From Aeromonas piscicola (GTDB lineage Bacteria; Pseudomonadota; Gammaproteobacteria; Enterobacterales; Aeromonadaceae), in assembly GCF_000820005.1 (NCBI RefSeq), contig NZ_CDBL01000039.1, positions 36,045 to 100,044 of the forward strand: 64,000 bases of DNA, in the 5' to 3' direction. Numbering within the stretch: position 1 is the stretch's first letter; each line of letters starts with the position of its first letter. The notes beneath the pieces are model-generated. The model did no database searches, was not told where the DNA came from, and saw nothing but the letters and a program-made list of their open reading frames with translations. Shown in pieces: positions 51,780 to 61,335 of the stretch. The position numbers and the translations under genes are program-made.

Positions 51780-54269
51780 TTAGAAGATGTCGTCGGTAGA
51801 GACGGGCCCGTCAGTGGGCGAGCCGTCGCCGCCATACACCTGATTGCCGTCCGAGCTCTGGGTCGCATAGCGGGTCGGCTCAGTGCCTTCCTTGAAGAAC
51901 TCCTCCGTGCTGCTGCCATCGGTGCGATTGGTCAGCAGACCGGTTTCGCGATCGATTCGTACCGTGATGATCCCCTCGGGTACCGGCATCTTGCGCTCAG
52001 GCACCTGTTTGAGCGCCTTCTTCATGAAGTCGATCCAGATAGGTTGGGCGGCGCCGCCGCCGAATTCGGCGCGGCCAAGACCACGCTGGTGGTTGTCAAA
52101 ACCTATCCATGAGGTGGCGACCAGGTTCGGCGTGTAACCGGAGAACCAGGCATCACGGGATTCGTTGGTGGTCCCCGTCTTGCCGGAGATGTCGTGACGC
52201 TTGAGGTCGCGAGCCGCCCGCCAGCCGGTACCGCGCCAGCCATTGCCACCCCAGATGGCGGTGGTCAGGGTATCCGTGACCAGGAAGGTGCTCTGGGCAC
52301 TGATGGTCTGTGGTGCCATGTTGTTGGGTACGACAGGATCGATTGGGCACTGGGCCTTCCAGTCGCCGCTGGTATTGGCGTAGGTATCTGCACTGTCGAG
52401 ACCTGCTGCGGCCAGCACGCCGCAGTCACGACAGGCGGCGGCGGGGTTGGCTTGATACAGGGGCTCCCCGAAGCTGTCGGTCACGTCCGTGATGAAATAG
52501 GGGGTGACCTGGAAGCCGCCGTTGGCCATGACGGAATAACCGCGCACCACTTCCAGCGGGGTGAATTCGGCGGCGCCCAGCGCCAGAGATTCATTGCGGG
52601 AGATGGTATCGCGCGCAAACCCGAAGCGGGTCAGGCCGTCGATATAGGTGTCCAGACCGATGGCGCGCATCAGTCGCACCGACATCACGTTCTTGGACTT
52701 GGCAAGACCGAGCCGCAGCGAGGTGGGGCCTTCGTAGATGGCCGGGGAGTTCTTGGGCTGCCACATGGGGCCCTTGGAGGGGTCCCACTGGTTGATTGGC
52801 GCATCATTGATGAGGGAGGCCAGGGTATAGCCCTGCTCCAGCGCGGTAGCATAGAGGAATGGCTTGATATTGGAGCCAATCTGACGGCGCGCCTGATCGA
52901 CCCGGTTGAACTTGGACAGTTCGAAGCTGAAGCCGCCGACCAGGGCCTCGATGGCACCGTCTTGCGGGTTCATGGCCACCAGGGCGGCGTTGACCTCGGG
53001 GATCTGGGAGAGCAGCAACTCTTCCCCCTTCTCCCGCACCCAGATTTGGGCGCCGACTTTCAGCATATCGTGGGCGGAGCGGGGGGCGAAGCCCTGGCGA
53101 TCATCGGTGATGAAGGCCCGAGCCCATTTGATGCCGTTCCAGCCGAGCTCTGCCTGTTTGCCATTTTTCAGCACCAGGGTCGCACTCTTGTCACCCAGCT
53201 TGGTGACCACGGCGGCCATCAGGGGCTCGTAAGTGGGCTGCTTGGCCAGGTGAGCCATGATCTGGTCGTAATCCCAGTCGGCTTCTCCCGCTTTCCACAG
53301 CTGGGCTGTCGTGCCACGGTAGCCATGACGGGTGTCGTAGTCGAACACGCCATCCAGCAGGGCCTGGCGTGCGGCACGCTGGCGCTTGGCAGTGACTGTG
53401 GTGTAGACGTGCAGGCCCATGGTGTAGGCATCTTCACCAAACTGTTCCACCATCTTCTGGCGCACCATCTCCCCCAGGTAAGGGGCATTGAGGGTGATCT
53501 CGGCGCCGTGATAGCGGGCCTTGATCGGCATCTTGGAGGCCTCGTCATACTGGGTCTGGGTGATCTTGCCGGTTTCCAGCATGCGACCCAGCACCACGTT
53601 ACGGCGGGCGAAGGCACGCTCCGGTGAACGGATCGGGTTCAACATGGATGGTGCCTTGGGCAGGCCGGCTATGATGGCGATCTCGTCCAGGGTCAGATCC
53701 TTGACCTCCTTGCCAAAGTAGACCTGAGCGGCTGCGCCTATCCCAAACGCGCGGTAACCGAGCGGTATCTTGTTGAGGTAGAGCTGCAGTATCTCGTCCT
53801 TGGAGAGATTCTGCTCGATACGCCAGGCTAGGAACACTTCCTTGACCTTGCGCACTATGGTCTTCTCATTGCTCAGGAAGAAGTTGCGGGCGACCTGCTG
53901 GGTGATGGTACTGGCGCCCTGACGGGCATGGCCAGAGACGGCCCAGACGGTGGCAGCTCGAATGATACCTATCGGATCTATGCCCGGGTGCTCATAGAAG
54001 CGGGCATCCTCGGTCGCGAGTACGGCATCTATCATGGACTGGGGAATTTCATCCAGACGCAGCGGTATGCGACGAATTTCGCCAAATTGGGAGATCAATT
54101 CCCCATCCCGGCTGTACACCTTCATCGGTGTGGCCAGCTTGACGTCGCGCAGCGCGGTCACATCGGGCAACTGGGGCTTGATGTAGAAGTAGATGCCGAT
54201 GAGGCTGGCAACACCCAGCACAGCACCCAGCATCATGACAATAAACAGGCGTACGAGCCATTTCAGCAT
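51780..54269 (-). CDS. mrcA: Penicillin-binding protein 1A
   Basis: This 829-residue bifunctional peptidoglycan synthase has an N-terminal membrane anchor (LVRLFIVMMLGAVLGVASLIGIYFY). The GT51 transglycosylase domain carries the catalytic-Glu segment EDARFYEHPGIDPIG and the Gln-rich GASTITQQVARNFFLS. The transpeptidase domain has SNIKPF (SxxK), SKN and KTG motifs (ISGKTGTTNE). Start 54269 (MLKWLVRL) is the usual family start; the frame runs upstream without support. The divergent arrangement with pilMNOPQ is the one found in Aeromonas, Vibrio and Pseudomonas. Confidence 0.96.
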   Translation of the reverse strand: MLKWLVRLFIVMMLGAVLGVASLIGIYFYIKPQLPDVTALRDVKLATPMKVYSRDGELISQFGEIRRIPLRLDEIPQSMIDAVLATEDARFYEHPGIDPIGIIRAATVWAVSGHARQGASTITQQVARNFFLSNEKTIVRKVKEVFLAWRIEQNLSKDEILQLYLNKIPLGYRAFGIGAAAQVYFGKEVKDLTLDEIAIIAGLPKAPSMLNPIRSPERAFARRNVVLGRMLETGKITQTQYDEASKMPIKARYHGAEITLNAPYLGEMVRQKMVEQFGEDAYTMGLHVYTTVTAKRQRAARQALLDGVFDYDTRHGYRGTTAQLWKAGEADWDYDQIMAHLAKQPTYEPLMAAVVTKLGDKSATLVLKNGKQAELGWNGIKWARAFITDDRQGFAPRSAHDMLKVGAQIWVREKGEELLLSQIPEVNAALVAMNPQDGAIEALVGGFSFELSKFNRVDQARRQIGSNIKPFLYATALEQGYTLASLINDAPINQWDPSKGPMWQPKNSPAIYEGPTSLRLGLAKSKNVMSVRLMRAIGLDTYIDGLTRFGFARDTISRNESLALGAAEFTPLEVVRGYSVMANGGFQVTPYFITDVTDSFGEPLYQANPAAACRDCGVLAAAGLDSADTYANTSGDWKAQCPIDPVVPNNMAPQTISAQSTFLVTDTLTTAIWGGNGWRGTGWRAARDLKRHDISGKTGTTNESRDAWFSGYTPNLVATSWIGFDNHQRGLGRAEFGGGAAQPIWIDFMKKALKQVPERKMPVPEGIITVRIDRETGLLTNRTDGSSTEEFFKEGTEPTRYATQSSDGNQVYGGDGSPTDGPVSTDDIF

Positions 54270-54566
54270 GGAAGAACTACCAATCGTCTTAAAATTAGCC
54301 AACGGGCGCAGAGTATAGCCCTTTTGCCTCCGGGAATTCGAGGTTTTCCTGTCAGCAGTCAGGCTCCTCGAGAAGAGGCGGGAGGTTAGCATTCTGCGGC
54401 TCAATAACCAAGGGGAGGCGGGGGCGGCAAGAAAGCGAGATGCATCACTTTTCGGTGTAAACTTTATGACATTGATAGATAGAGCATTTAGGATGAGTCA
54501 AGTCATCACCATCTGATTAGCTGTCCTACAATCAATCCTAAAACCCAATAACGCATGGATGTGTAT

Positions 54567-55628
54567 ATGTTTGGGCTATTCAATAAAGGTTCCCTGCTTC
54601 CCTTGGTGGGTATTGATTTTGGGAGCCAGAGTATCAAGGCTGTCACTATCGCCGGGCGCCCCGGCAAGCTGCATTTCGAATCAGTGGCCGAAGTGGCTAC
54701 CCCCAAGGGTACGCTGGTCGATTATCAGTTGCAGGATATTGAACGAGTCAGCCAGTCTCTCAAAACCCTCAAGCGTCTTATCAATGGTAACAGCCAATAT
54801 GCTGCGACGGCCGTCACTGGCTCCAATGTGATCACCAAGGTCATTCAGGTCGATACGCGTCTCAGCGAAAACGAGTTGGAAAATCAGGTCCAGCAGGAAG
54901 CAGAGCAGATAATTCCCTTTCCCCTCGATGAAGTGAGCCTGGACTTTGAGATCATCGGCATGGTCAACGATCAGGATCGTCAGGAGGTACTACTGAGTGC
55001 GGCCCGCACCGAGAGCGTGAGTGGTCGAGTCACCGCCTTGGCTGAAGCTGGAATGATCACCAAGGTGGTGGACGTGGGAGCTCATGCTTTGGGACGCGCC
55101 GTCCTCGCCTGTTTACCTGATTTGCTTGCTTGGGAAAAACCGGTTGGCGTGATCGATATCGGTGCCAGCGCCATGACGTTTGTTGCGTTAATCAAAGGTC
55201 AGACAACTTATTCAAGAATTCAGAACTTTGGCGGTGATCAATATAGCCAGGCATTGTCTTCTTTCTATCAAATGAGCCTGGAGGAGGCGGAGCTTGCCAA
55301 GATTAAGGGCTCTCTGCCTGCCGACTATGAACTGGACGTGTTATTACCCCATATCAACGCCTTGTTGCAACAAGTCAGGCGTAACGTTCAGCTGTTTTGC
55401 AGCTCCTCCGGACACCGGGAGCTGTCCAAGCTGGTGCTGACTGGCGGTGGCAGTTTGATACCTGGGCTGGTCGCCCAGGTCGGCAATGAACTTAACTGTG
55501 AAGTATTGCATCCCGATCCCTTTGCCCTGTTTGGCAAGCCCAAAGGGGAGGGGGGGCTAGCCCATGGTGCCAAGTACATGACGGCGCTGGGTCTGGCATT
55601 GAGGAGCTTCACACCATGTCAAATATAA
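54567..55628 (+). CDS. pilM: Type IV pilus inner-membrane assembly protein PilM
   Basis: This 353-residue cytoplasmic actin/FtsA-like protein binds the N-terminus of PilN and links the pilus alignment complex to the cytoplasm. VGIDFGSQSIKAVTIAG is the phosphate-1 motif of the actin-like fold, with VIDIGASAMTFVALI and LVLTGGGSLIPGL as the other nucleotide-site segments. The ATG at 54567 (MFGLFNKGSLLPLVGID) is the standard start; an in-frame ATG lies 12 bases upstream. The frame overlaps pilN by 13 bases. Confidence 0.95.
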   Translation: MFGLFNKGSLLPLVGIDFGSQSIKAVTIAGRPGKLHFESVAEVATPKGTLVDYQLQDIERVSQSLKTLKRLINGNSQYAATAVTGSNVITKVIQVDTRLSENELENQVQQEAEQIIPFPLDEVSLDFEIIGMVNDQDRQEVLLSAARTESVSGRVTALAEAGMITKVVDVGAHALGRAVLACLPDLLAWEKPVGVIDIGASAMTFVALIKGQTTYSRIQNFGGDQYSQALSSFYQMSLEEAELAKIKGSLPADYELDVLLPHINALLQQVRRNVQLFCSSSGHRELSKLVLTGGGSLIPGLVAQVGNELNCEVLHPDPFALFGKPKGEGGLAHGAKYMTALGLALRSFTPCQI

Positions 55629-56194
55629 ACCTCCTTCCCTGGCGTGAAGCCAGAGCCCTGCGGCAGAAAAAACAGTTCGGGGTCATGCTCGGGATTTTCC
55701 TAGCGATCACCGCTTCCCTCGGCTTTGCCGCCGACTGGCTGGTGGAGCAGCAGATCAGCCATCAACAGCAGCGCAATCAACGCTTGCAGCAGGAGATGAC
55801 CATACTCGACGCACAGCTCGGCGAGATCCGCTTGCTGAAGGAAAGGCGCAAGGAGCTGATCGATCGCATGCAACTGATCGAGCATCTGCAGATGCGTCGC
55901 AACCTGCCGGTTCGGCTGTTCAACCAGTTGCCCTCGCTGGTACCCAACGGTGTGTATCTGAACACGCTTGCCTTGCAAGACAACCGGATCGACGTCAACG
56001 GCAAGACCGAAGCCTATGGTCGGGTTGCCAGCATGATGCGGCGTATCGATGGTTCCGGCTGGCTTGGGCAATCACAGATAAGCACGATTTTTGCGGCCGA
56101 CGTTGCGCCTGTCTCGCTGAGCCAGTTCTCCATGATGTTCCAGGTCGCAGCTGCGGCAGGCGCCACCGTCGATGCGGTTAAGGGGCAAGAATGA
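55616..56194 (+). CDS. pilN: Type IV pilus assembly protein PilN
   Basis: This 192-residue bitopic inner-membrane protein has a short N-terminal cytoplasmic tail with the conserved INLLPWREAR that docks into PilM. A transmembrane helix (QFGVMLGIFLAITASLGFAADWL), a coiled coil and a ferredoxin-like periplasmic domain follow. It pairs with PilO. The gene overlaps both neighbours. Confidence 0.95.
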   Translation: MSNINLLPWREARALRQKKQFGVMLGIFLAITASLGFAADWLVEQQISHQQQRNQRLQQEMTILDAQLGEIRLLKERRKELIDRMQLIEHLQMRRNLPVRLFNQLPSLVPNGVYLNTLALQDNRIDVNGKTEAYGRVASMMRRIDGSGWLGQSQISTIFAADVAPVSLSQFSMMFQVAAAAGATVDAVKGQE

Positions 56195-56790
56195 ACCTAC
56201 AACAGCTCAATGAACTGGATCTCAACAACATTGCCGGCTGGCCCAAGTTGGCCAAAGGCATTTTCATCCTGTTTTTCTGTGCGCTGCTGGGCGGCGCCAT
56301 CTATTACTACGTGATTGCGCATTCATTGACCTTGTTGACTGAGGAAGCCAACAAGGAAGCTGAACTGAAAGCGCAGTTCGAGAGCAAGGCGATGCTGGCT
56401 GCCAATCTGGGGGCATACAGGATACAGATGGTGCAGCTTGAGCAGTTGGTCGATACCCAGCTCAAACAGTTACCCAATACTCACGAGGTGGCGGGCTTGC
56501 TGGACGATATCAGCTTCATTGCAACCGACAATGGTCTCAAATTGAATCGTATCAACTGGGAGCCCGAGATAAAGCACGAGTTTTCCACTGAACTGCCCAT
56601 GCGGATCGAGGTGGTAGGTACCTACCATGAGATTGGCAAGTTCACGGCCGACATGGCGGCGCTGCCGCGGATTGTCATTCTGGAGTCGTTCACCCTGGGT
56701 CAGAGCAAGGAGCCGGACGAGATGATCGGCATGTCGATGCTGGCCAAGACCTACAAGTACAACGGCAAGACAGTGGGGCAGAAAAAATGA
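56191..56790 (+). CDS. pilO: Type IV pilus assembly protein PilO
   Basis: This 199-residue bitopic inner-membrane protein has a transmembrane helix (about residues 20-44, LAKGIFILFFCALLGGAIYYYV), a coiled coil and a ferredoxin-like fold in the periplasm. It forms heterodimers with PilN and contacts PilP. It starts in the overlap with pilN (ATGA) and overlaps pilP in turn. Confidence 0.95.
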   Translation: MNLQQLNELDLNNIAGWPKLAKGIFILFFCALLGGAIYYYVIAHSLTLLTEEANKEAELKAQFESKAMLAANLGAYRIQMVQLEQLVDTQLKQLPNTHEVAGLLDDISFIATDNGLKLNRINWEPEIKHEFSTELPMRIEVVGTYHEIGKFTADMAALPRIVILESFTLGQSKEPDEMIGMSMLAKTYKYNGKTVGQKK

Positions 56791-57317
56791 GAATGATCTG
56801 CGTACTGTTGCCGGTGTGTCTGCTGACAGCCTGCGGTGGGCAGGATGACATGGATAACTATGTGGCTCAGACCAAGGCCAGGCAGCCAGTGCCTATCGAG
56901 CCGTTGCCTGAAATCAAACCATTTTCGCCCATGGCCTATCACCTCAGCGATCAGCGCAGCCCCTTCATTGCGCCCCAGCCCGAGGCCAGCAGCGCCAAGG
57001 TGGATGCTAATGTGAAACCAGATTGTGCCCAGATAGTCGCCAACAGAGAGAAAGAAGTGTTGGAGAGTTATTCGCTGGCCAGCCTGAGCATGCAGGGATC
57101 GCTCGGCAAGCAGGGCCAATTGTGGGCCTTGATACGGACGCCAGATGGTCAATCCGTCCGAGTGGGCCTCAACCAACATATGGGACTGGATCAGGGCCGG
57201 GTGATCAGGATCACTGATACCTACGTGGATTTGATTGAGACTATACCGGATGGCAAAGGATGCTGGGTCACCAGAGAAACCCAGTTGGGCATGGCCAATC
57301 TTGAAGCAAAACGATAA
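56787..57317 (+). CDS. pilP: Type IV pilus lipoprotein PilP
   Basis: This 176-residue lipoprotein has a lipobox LLTACG, with Cys at about position 13. A disordered linker precedes the beta-sandwich domain (about residues 85-170) that includes GSLGKQGQLWALIRTPDG and RVGLNQHMGLDQGRV. It bridges PilNO to the PilQ secretin. Confidence 0.94.
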   Translation: MRMICVLLPVCLLTACGGQDDMDNYVAQTKARQPVPIEPLPEIKPFSPMAYHLSDQRSPFIAPQPEASSAKVDANVKPDCAQIVANREKEVLESYSLASLSMQGSLGKQGQLWALIRTPDGQSVRVGLNQHMGLDQGRVIRITDTYVDLIETIPDGKGCWVTRETQLGMANLEAKR

Positions 57318-57332
57318 TCAGGGATGACTGCG

Positions 57333-59531
57333 ATGAGAACAACAATAGGTACTGTAACCAGAGTTGCCCTGCTGTTTTGCGCCGGAGCATGGAGCCAGGC
57401 CTGGGCTGTGGCCACTTTGCAAGAGGTGAAAGTGAATCCGCTGATGGCCGATCAGCTGTTGCTGGAGTTGAGCTTCAGTGAACCGGTCAGCGGCTTTACC
57501 GACCGGCTCTCCTATGAGCCCAATCAGCTGTTGCTGCATGTACCAGGAGCCGTTGGTGCGCTCAATGTCAATCCGCTGCCCATCAAGCAACAGGGGGTCG
57601 ATAATCTCAAGGTTGAGGGCAAGGGAGCCGGGCTCGATATCAAGATAGCACTCGATCAATTGACCCCTTATCAGGTGCATCAGCAGGGCAACAAGCTGCT
57701 GGTCGCTCTGGGAGAGAAGGCAACCATGCCTCTCCCGGCTTCTACCCAATCAGCTGGCATGGTCTCATCACCTGCAACCTCGCCTGCCTTTGTTAATCCT
57801 CAGCCTGTGACTCAATCTGCCCTGATTAACACCCAGTTGGTTGCCCAGTCAGCCCCGGTGGCGGCACCTGTAGCCAGTAAACCCGTCTTGCCTGCGGCTC
57901 AGACCGGGGCGAGCGGTGCCTATTTCAACTCCGTCAAGGGGGTGGATTTCAGGCGTGGCAAGGAGGGGCAGGGTGAGTTTCTGGTTACGCTGGACAACAG
58001 CTCGGCGGCAGTCGATGTCAGCAGCCGTGGTCAGACAGTGCTGGCCAAGTTCCATGGTACCCGGGTACCGGACGACCTGCTCAATCTGATAAATGTGCAG
58101 GACTTTGCCACCCCTGTCTCTCAGGTGGAGGTATTCCGCCAGGGCAATGACACCCTGTTCGAGCTCTCCGTCAACGGCCAGTTTGATTACCGCTACGATC
58201 AGGCGGACAAGATGTTCATCGTCGAGGTGAAAAAACGCACCGCGGTGACCGCAGGCAAGCAGTATCAGGGCAAGCCGATTTCGCTGAACTTCCAGGACAT
58301 CCCGGTGCGCACCGTGCTGCAGCTCATCGCCGATTTCAACAACCTCAACCTGGTCACCACGGACTCGGTATCAGGCAATATCACGCTGCGGCTCGATGGC
58401 GTGCCCTGGGAGCAGGCACTGGACATCATCCTCAAGGTGAGGGGGCTGGATAAACGGCTGGATAACAACATTCTGCTGGTGGCGCCGGCAGAAGAGATCG
58501 CTACTCGTGAGAAGCAGCAGCTGGAGAGTCGCAATCAGGTTGCCGATCTGGCGCCGCTCTATACAGAATACCTGCAGATCAATTATGCCAAAGCATCCGA
58601 GGTGGCAAATTTACTTTCATCCAAGAGTACCAAATTGCTCTCTTCCAAGGGGGCTGTGAGCGTCGATGAGCGGACCAACGTGCTGGTGGTCAAGGACACG
58701 GCAGACGTCATCAGCAACATCAAGCGCATGCTGGATATCCTGGATATTCCGGTCAAGCAGGTGGTGATCGAAGCGCGCATGGTGACCATAGATGACGGTT
58801 TTGACGAGGCGCTTGGGGTACGTTGGGGGGTGACCAAGAACGATGGTCACGGCAACAGCACATCGGGTTCTATCGAAGGCAACGACGGATCCGGCAATAA
58901 CAACGGCGGTTCGGCGATCACTCGTCCCGGGGTGGATGACAGATTGAACGTCAATCTGCCGGTGACCAATGCCGCTGGTACCCTGGCATTCCAGGTAGCC
59001 CGCCTGGCGGATGGCACCCTGCTGGACCTCGAGCTGTCGGCGCTGGAAAAAGAGAGCAAGGCCGAGATTATCGCGAGTCCAAGAGTCACCACAGCCAACC
59101 AGAAACCCGCGTTGATCGAGCAGGGGACCGAGATCCCCTATGTGGAGTCCTCCTCCAGTGGTGCCACCTCGGTCACCTTCAAGAAGGCAGTATTGAGCCT
59201 CAAGGTCACACCGCAAATCACGCCGGACAACCGGGTTATCCTGGATCTGACCGTGACCCAGGATACCAAGGGTGAGACGGTACCCACCGGTACTGGAGAT
59301 GCGGTCTCCATCAATGCCCAGTCCATCACCACCCAGGTGCTGGTCAACAATGGCGAGACCCTGGTGCTTGGCGGCATCTATCAACAGACCATCAAGAGCG
59401 ACGTCAGCAAGGTGCCTCTGCTCGGTGATATCCCGGGTCTTGGCGTGTTGTTTCGCAAGACAACCAGCGAGAATAAAAAGCGGGAATTGCTGATTTTCGT
59501 GACGCCGAAGATAGTCACCGACGCCTTCTGA
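57333..59531 (+). CDS. pilQ: Type IV pilus secretin PilQ
   Basis: The 732 residues start with a signal peptide. Two AMIN domains bind peptidoglycan (about 25-110 and 200-290), separated by an Ala/Pro/Ser-rich linker. N0/N1 (STN) domains follow (ISLNFQDIPVRTVLQLIADF), then the secretin barrel with the family segments NVLVVKDTADVISNIKRMLDILDIP and VPLLGDIPGLGVLFRK. It forms the outer-membrane channel for pilus extrusion. The ATG at 57333 is preferred over 57324 because CAGGG is better spaced from it. Confidence 0.94.
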   Translation: MRTTIGTVTRVALLFCAGAWSQAWAVATLQEVKVNPLMADQLLLELSFSEPVSGFTDRLSYEPNQLLLHVPGAVGALNVNPLPIKQQGVDNLKVEGKGAGLDIKIALDQLTPYQVHQQGNKLLVALGEKATMPLPASTQSAGMVSSPATSPAFVNPQPVTQSALINTQLVAQSAPVAAPVASKPVLPAAQTGASGAYFNSVKGVDFRRGKEGQGEFLVTLDNSSAAVDVSSRGQTVLAKFHGTRVPDDLLNLINVQDFATPVSQVEVFRQGNDTLFELSVNGQFDYRYDQADKMFIVEVKKRTAVTAGKQYQGKPISLNFQDIPVRTVLQLIADFNNLNLVTTDSVSGNITLRLDGVPWEQALDIILKVRGLDKRLDNNILLVAPAEEIATREKQQLESRNQVADLAPLYTEYLQINYAKASEVANLLSSKSTKLLSSKGAVSVDERTNVLVVKDTADVISNIKRMLDILDIPVKQVVIEARMVTIDDGFDEALGVRWGVTKNDGHGNSTSGSIEGNDGSGNNNGGSAITRPGVDDRLNVNLPVTNAAGTLAFQVARLADGTLLDLELSALEKESKAEIIASPRVTTANQKPALIEQGTEIPYVESSSSGATSVTFKKAVLSLKVTPQITPDNRVILDLTVTQDTKGETVPTGTGDAVSINAQSITTQVLVNNGETLVLGGIYQQTIKSDVSKVPLLGDIPGLGVLFRKTTSENKKRELLIFVTPKIVTDAF

Positions 59532-59564
59532 ATGCTTTACATGTGAGGGTAAAACACATATAAC

Positions 59565-59593
59565 CTTACGCCCCAATGAGGCTGGGGCGTAAG
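59565..59593 (+). terminator. Strong hairpin between pilQ and aroK
   Basis: CTTACGCCCCA, a short loop, TGGGGCGTAAG forms an 11-bp stem, but no U run follows. It may be a pause site, a processing or mRNA-stability hairpin, or a Rho-assisted terminator; 130 bases separate it from aroK. Confidence 0.5.
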
Positions 59594-59722
59594 GGCTGCG
59601 GTTGCCAGTCCCGATTTCTATTGAGATAATCCCCCTCCTGATCCATCGCAAGACAAGGTTCATAGGTACCCCGATCGAGTGTTTGTCGGGGTCGTACAGT
59701 TTGTAATTACTAATGAAAAGAC

Positions 59723-60241
59723 ATGGCTGAGAAACGCAATATTTTCCTGATAGGTCCCATGGGTGCGGGCAAGAGCACCATAGGTAGACATCTGGCAGAA
59801 CAACTGCATATGGAGTTTTTCGACTCAGATCATGAGATTGAGCGCCGCAGTGGTGCCGATATCGGCTGGGTGTTCGATGTTGAAGGCGAAGAGGGTTTCC
59901 GGATCCGCGAAGAGAAGGTCATAGGCGACCTTTCAGAACAGCAGGGTATCGTGCTGGCGACGGGTGGCGGTGCCATCAAGAGCCGTGAAACACGGAACAA
60001 GCTCTCTGCTCGCGGTATTGTGGTGTACCTCGAAACAACGATTGAGAAGCAGCTGGCGCGCACACAAAGAGACAAGCGCCGCCCACTGCTGCAAACCGAA
60101 GAGCCGCCGCGCGAAGTACTCGAGCGTTTGGCACAAGAGCGCAATGCGCTGTATGAAGAAGTGGCTGACTTTGTCATCCAGACTGATGATCAGAGCGCTA
60201 AAGTTGTTGCCAATCAAATTGTTAAGTTGATTGGCATGTAA
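59723..60241 (+). CDS. aroK: Shikimate kinase
   Basis: This 172-residue P-loop kinase has Walker [13 protein letters not shown], shikimate-binding Asp and Arg in [13 protein letters not shown], and GGGA in [14 protein letters not shown]. The lid arginine is in RDKRRPLLQ. It phosphorylates shikimate in the chorismate pathway. It is the first gene of aroK-aroB-damX-dam, an order conserved in gammaproteobacteria. Confidence 0.97.
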
Positions 60242-60255
60242 TCTAGAGGACGTCC

Positions 60256-61335
60256 ATGGAAAGGTTGAAGGTCGAACTGGGTGAACGCAGTTATCCCATC
60301 GAGATAGCGGCGGGTCTGTTGCAGCATGCAGAGGTGCTGACACAAACCATCAAGGGCAAGCGGGTCATGATAGTGACCAATACCGTTGTCGCACCCTTGT
60401 ATCTTGAGCGGATTATCCAGTTGCTGTCCGGTTTTCAGGTTGAACACCTGATCCTGCCGGACGGTGAGGCCTACAAGACCCTGGCAACCTTCGAGCGGAT
60501 CATGTCTGCTTTGCTGGAAACCAACCATGGTCGGGACACTACACTGATCGCCCTGGGGGGCGGTGTGATAGGGGATGTTGTCGGCTTTGCTGCGGCAAGC
60601 TACCAACGTGGCATTCCTTTTATTCAAGTGCCTACCACACTGCTCTCCCAGGTTGATTCCTCCGTCGGCGGCAAGACCGCCGTCAATCATCCTCTCGGCA
60701 AGAACATGATTGGGGCCTTCTATCAGCCCAAGCATGTGGTCATCGACACCGAATGCCTCAAGACCCTGCCTGCCCGTGAATTTGCCGCCGGCATGGCCGA
60801 GGTCATCAAGTACGGCATCATCTGGGACGCCGAATTCTTCTCCTGGCTCGAAACCAACATGTCCCGTCTGCAGGCGCTGGAACCAGCTGCCCTGGCATAT
60901 GCCATTCGCCGCTGCTGCGAGATCAAGGCCGATGTGGTGGGGCAGGACGAGACGGAGCACGGTGTGCGTGCCCTGTTGAACCTGGGCCATACCTTTGGTC
61001 ACGCCATCGAGGCCGAAAAAGGCTATGGCAACTGGCTGCACGGCGAAGCCGTTGCTGCAGGCATGATGCTGGCTGCATTCACTGCCGAGGTTCGTGGCGA
61101 GCTGGATAACCGGCAAGTCGCCCGTATCCGAGATCTGCTGCTGGCGGCCAATTTGCCCATTCAGGCACCGGCCGAGATGGATTTTGATGCCTTCATTCGC
61201 CATATGCGGCGTGACAAGAAGGTAATGGAAGGCAAGTTGCGACTGGTGCTGCCGGTCGGTATCGGTCATGCACAGGTGGTGGCCGATGTCTCCGATGCTG
61301 AATTGTTGGCGGTGATCGAGTCTGGTCGTGAGTAA
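60256..61335 (+). CDS. aroB: 3-dehydroquinate synthase
   Basis: This 359-residue NAD-dependent, metal-dependent enzyme converts DAHP to 3-dehydroquinate. The glycine-rich NAD site is in [44 protein letters not shown] binds substrate, and metal His/Glu residues occur in GHTFGHAIE and [10 protein letters not shown]. It lies 14 bases after aroK. Confidence 0.97.
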   Translation: MERLKVELGERSYPIEIAAGLLQHAEVLTQTIKGKRVMIVTNTVVAPLYLERIIQLLSGFQVEHLILPDGEAYKTLATFERIMSALLETNHGRDTTLIALGGGVIGDVVGFAAASYQRGIPFIQVPTTLLSQVDSSVGGKTAVNHPLGKNMIGAFYQPKHVVIDTECLKTLPAREFAAGMAEVIKYGIIWDAEFFSWLETNMSRLQALEPAALAYAIRRCCEIKADVVGQDETEHGVRALLNLGHTFGHAIEAEKGYGNWLHGEAVAAGMMLAAFTAEVRGELDNRQVARIRDLLLAANLPIQAPAEMDFDAFIRHMRRDKKVMEGKLRLVLPVGIGHAQVVADVSDAELLAVIESGRE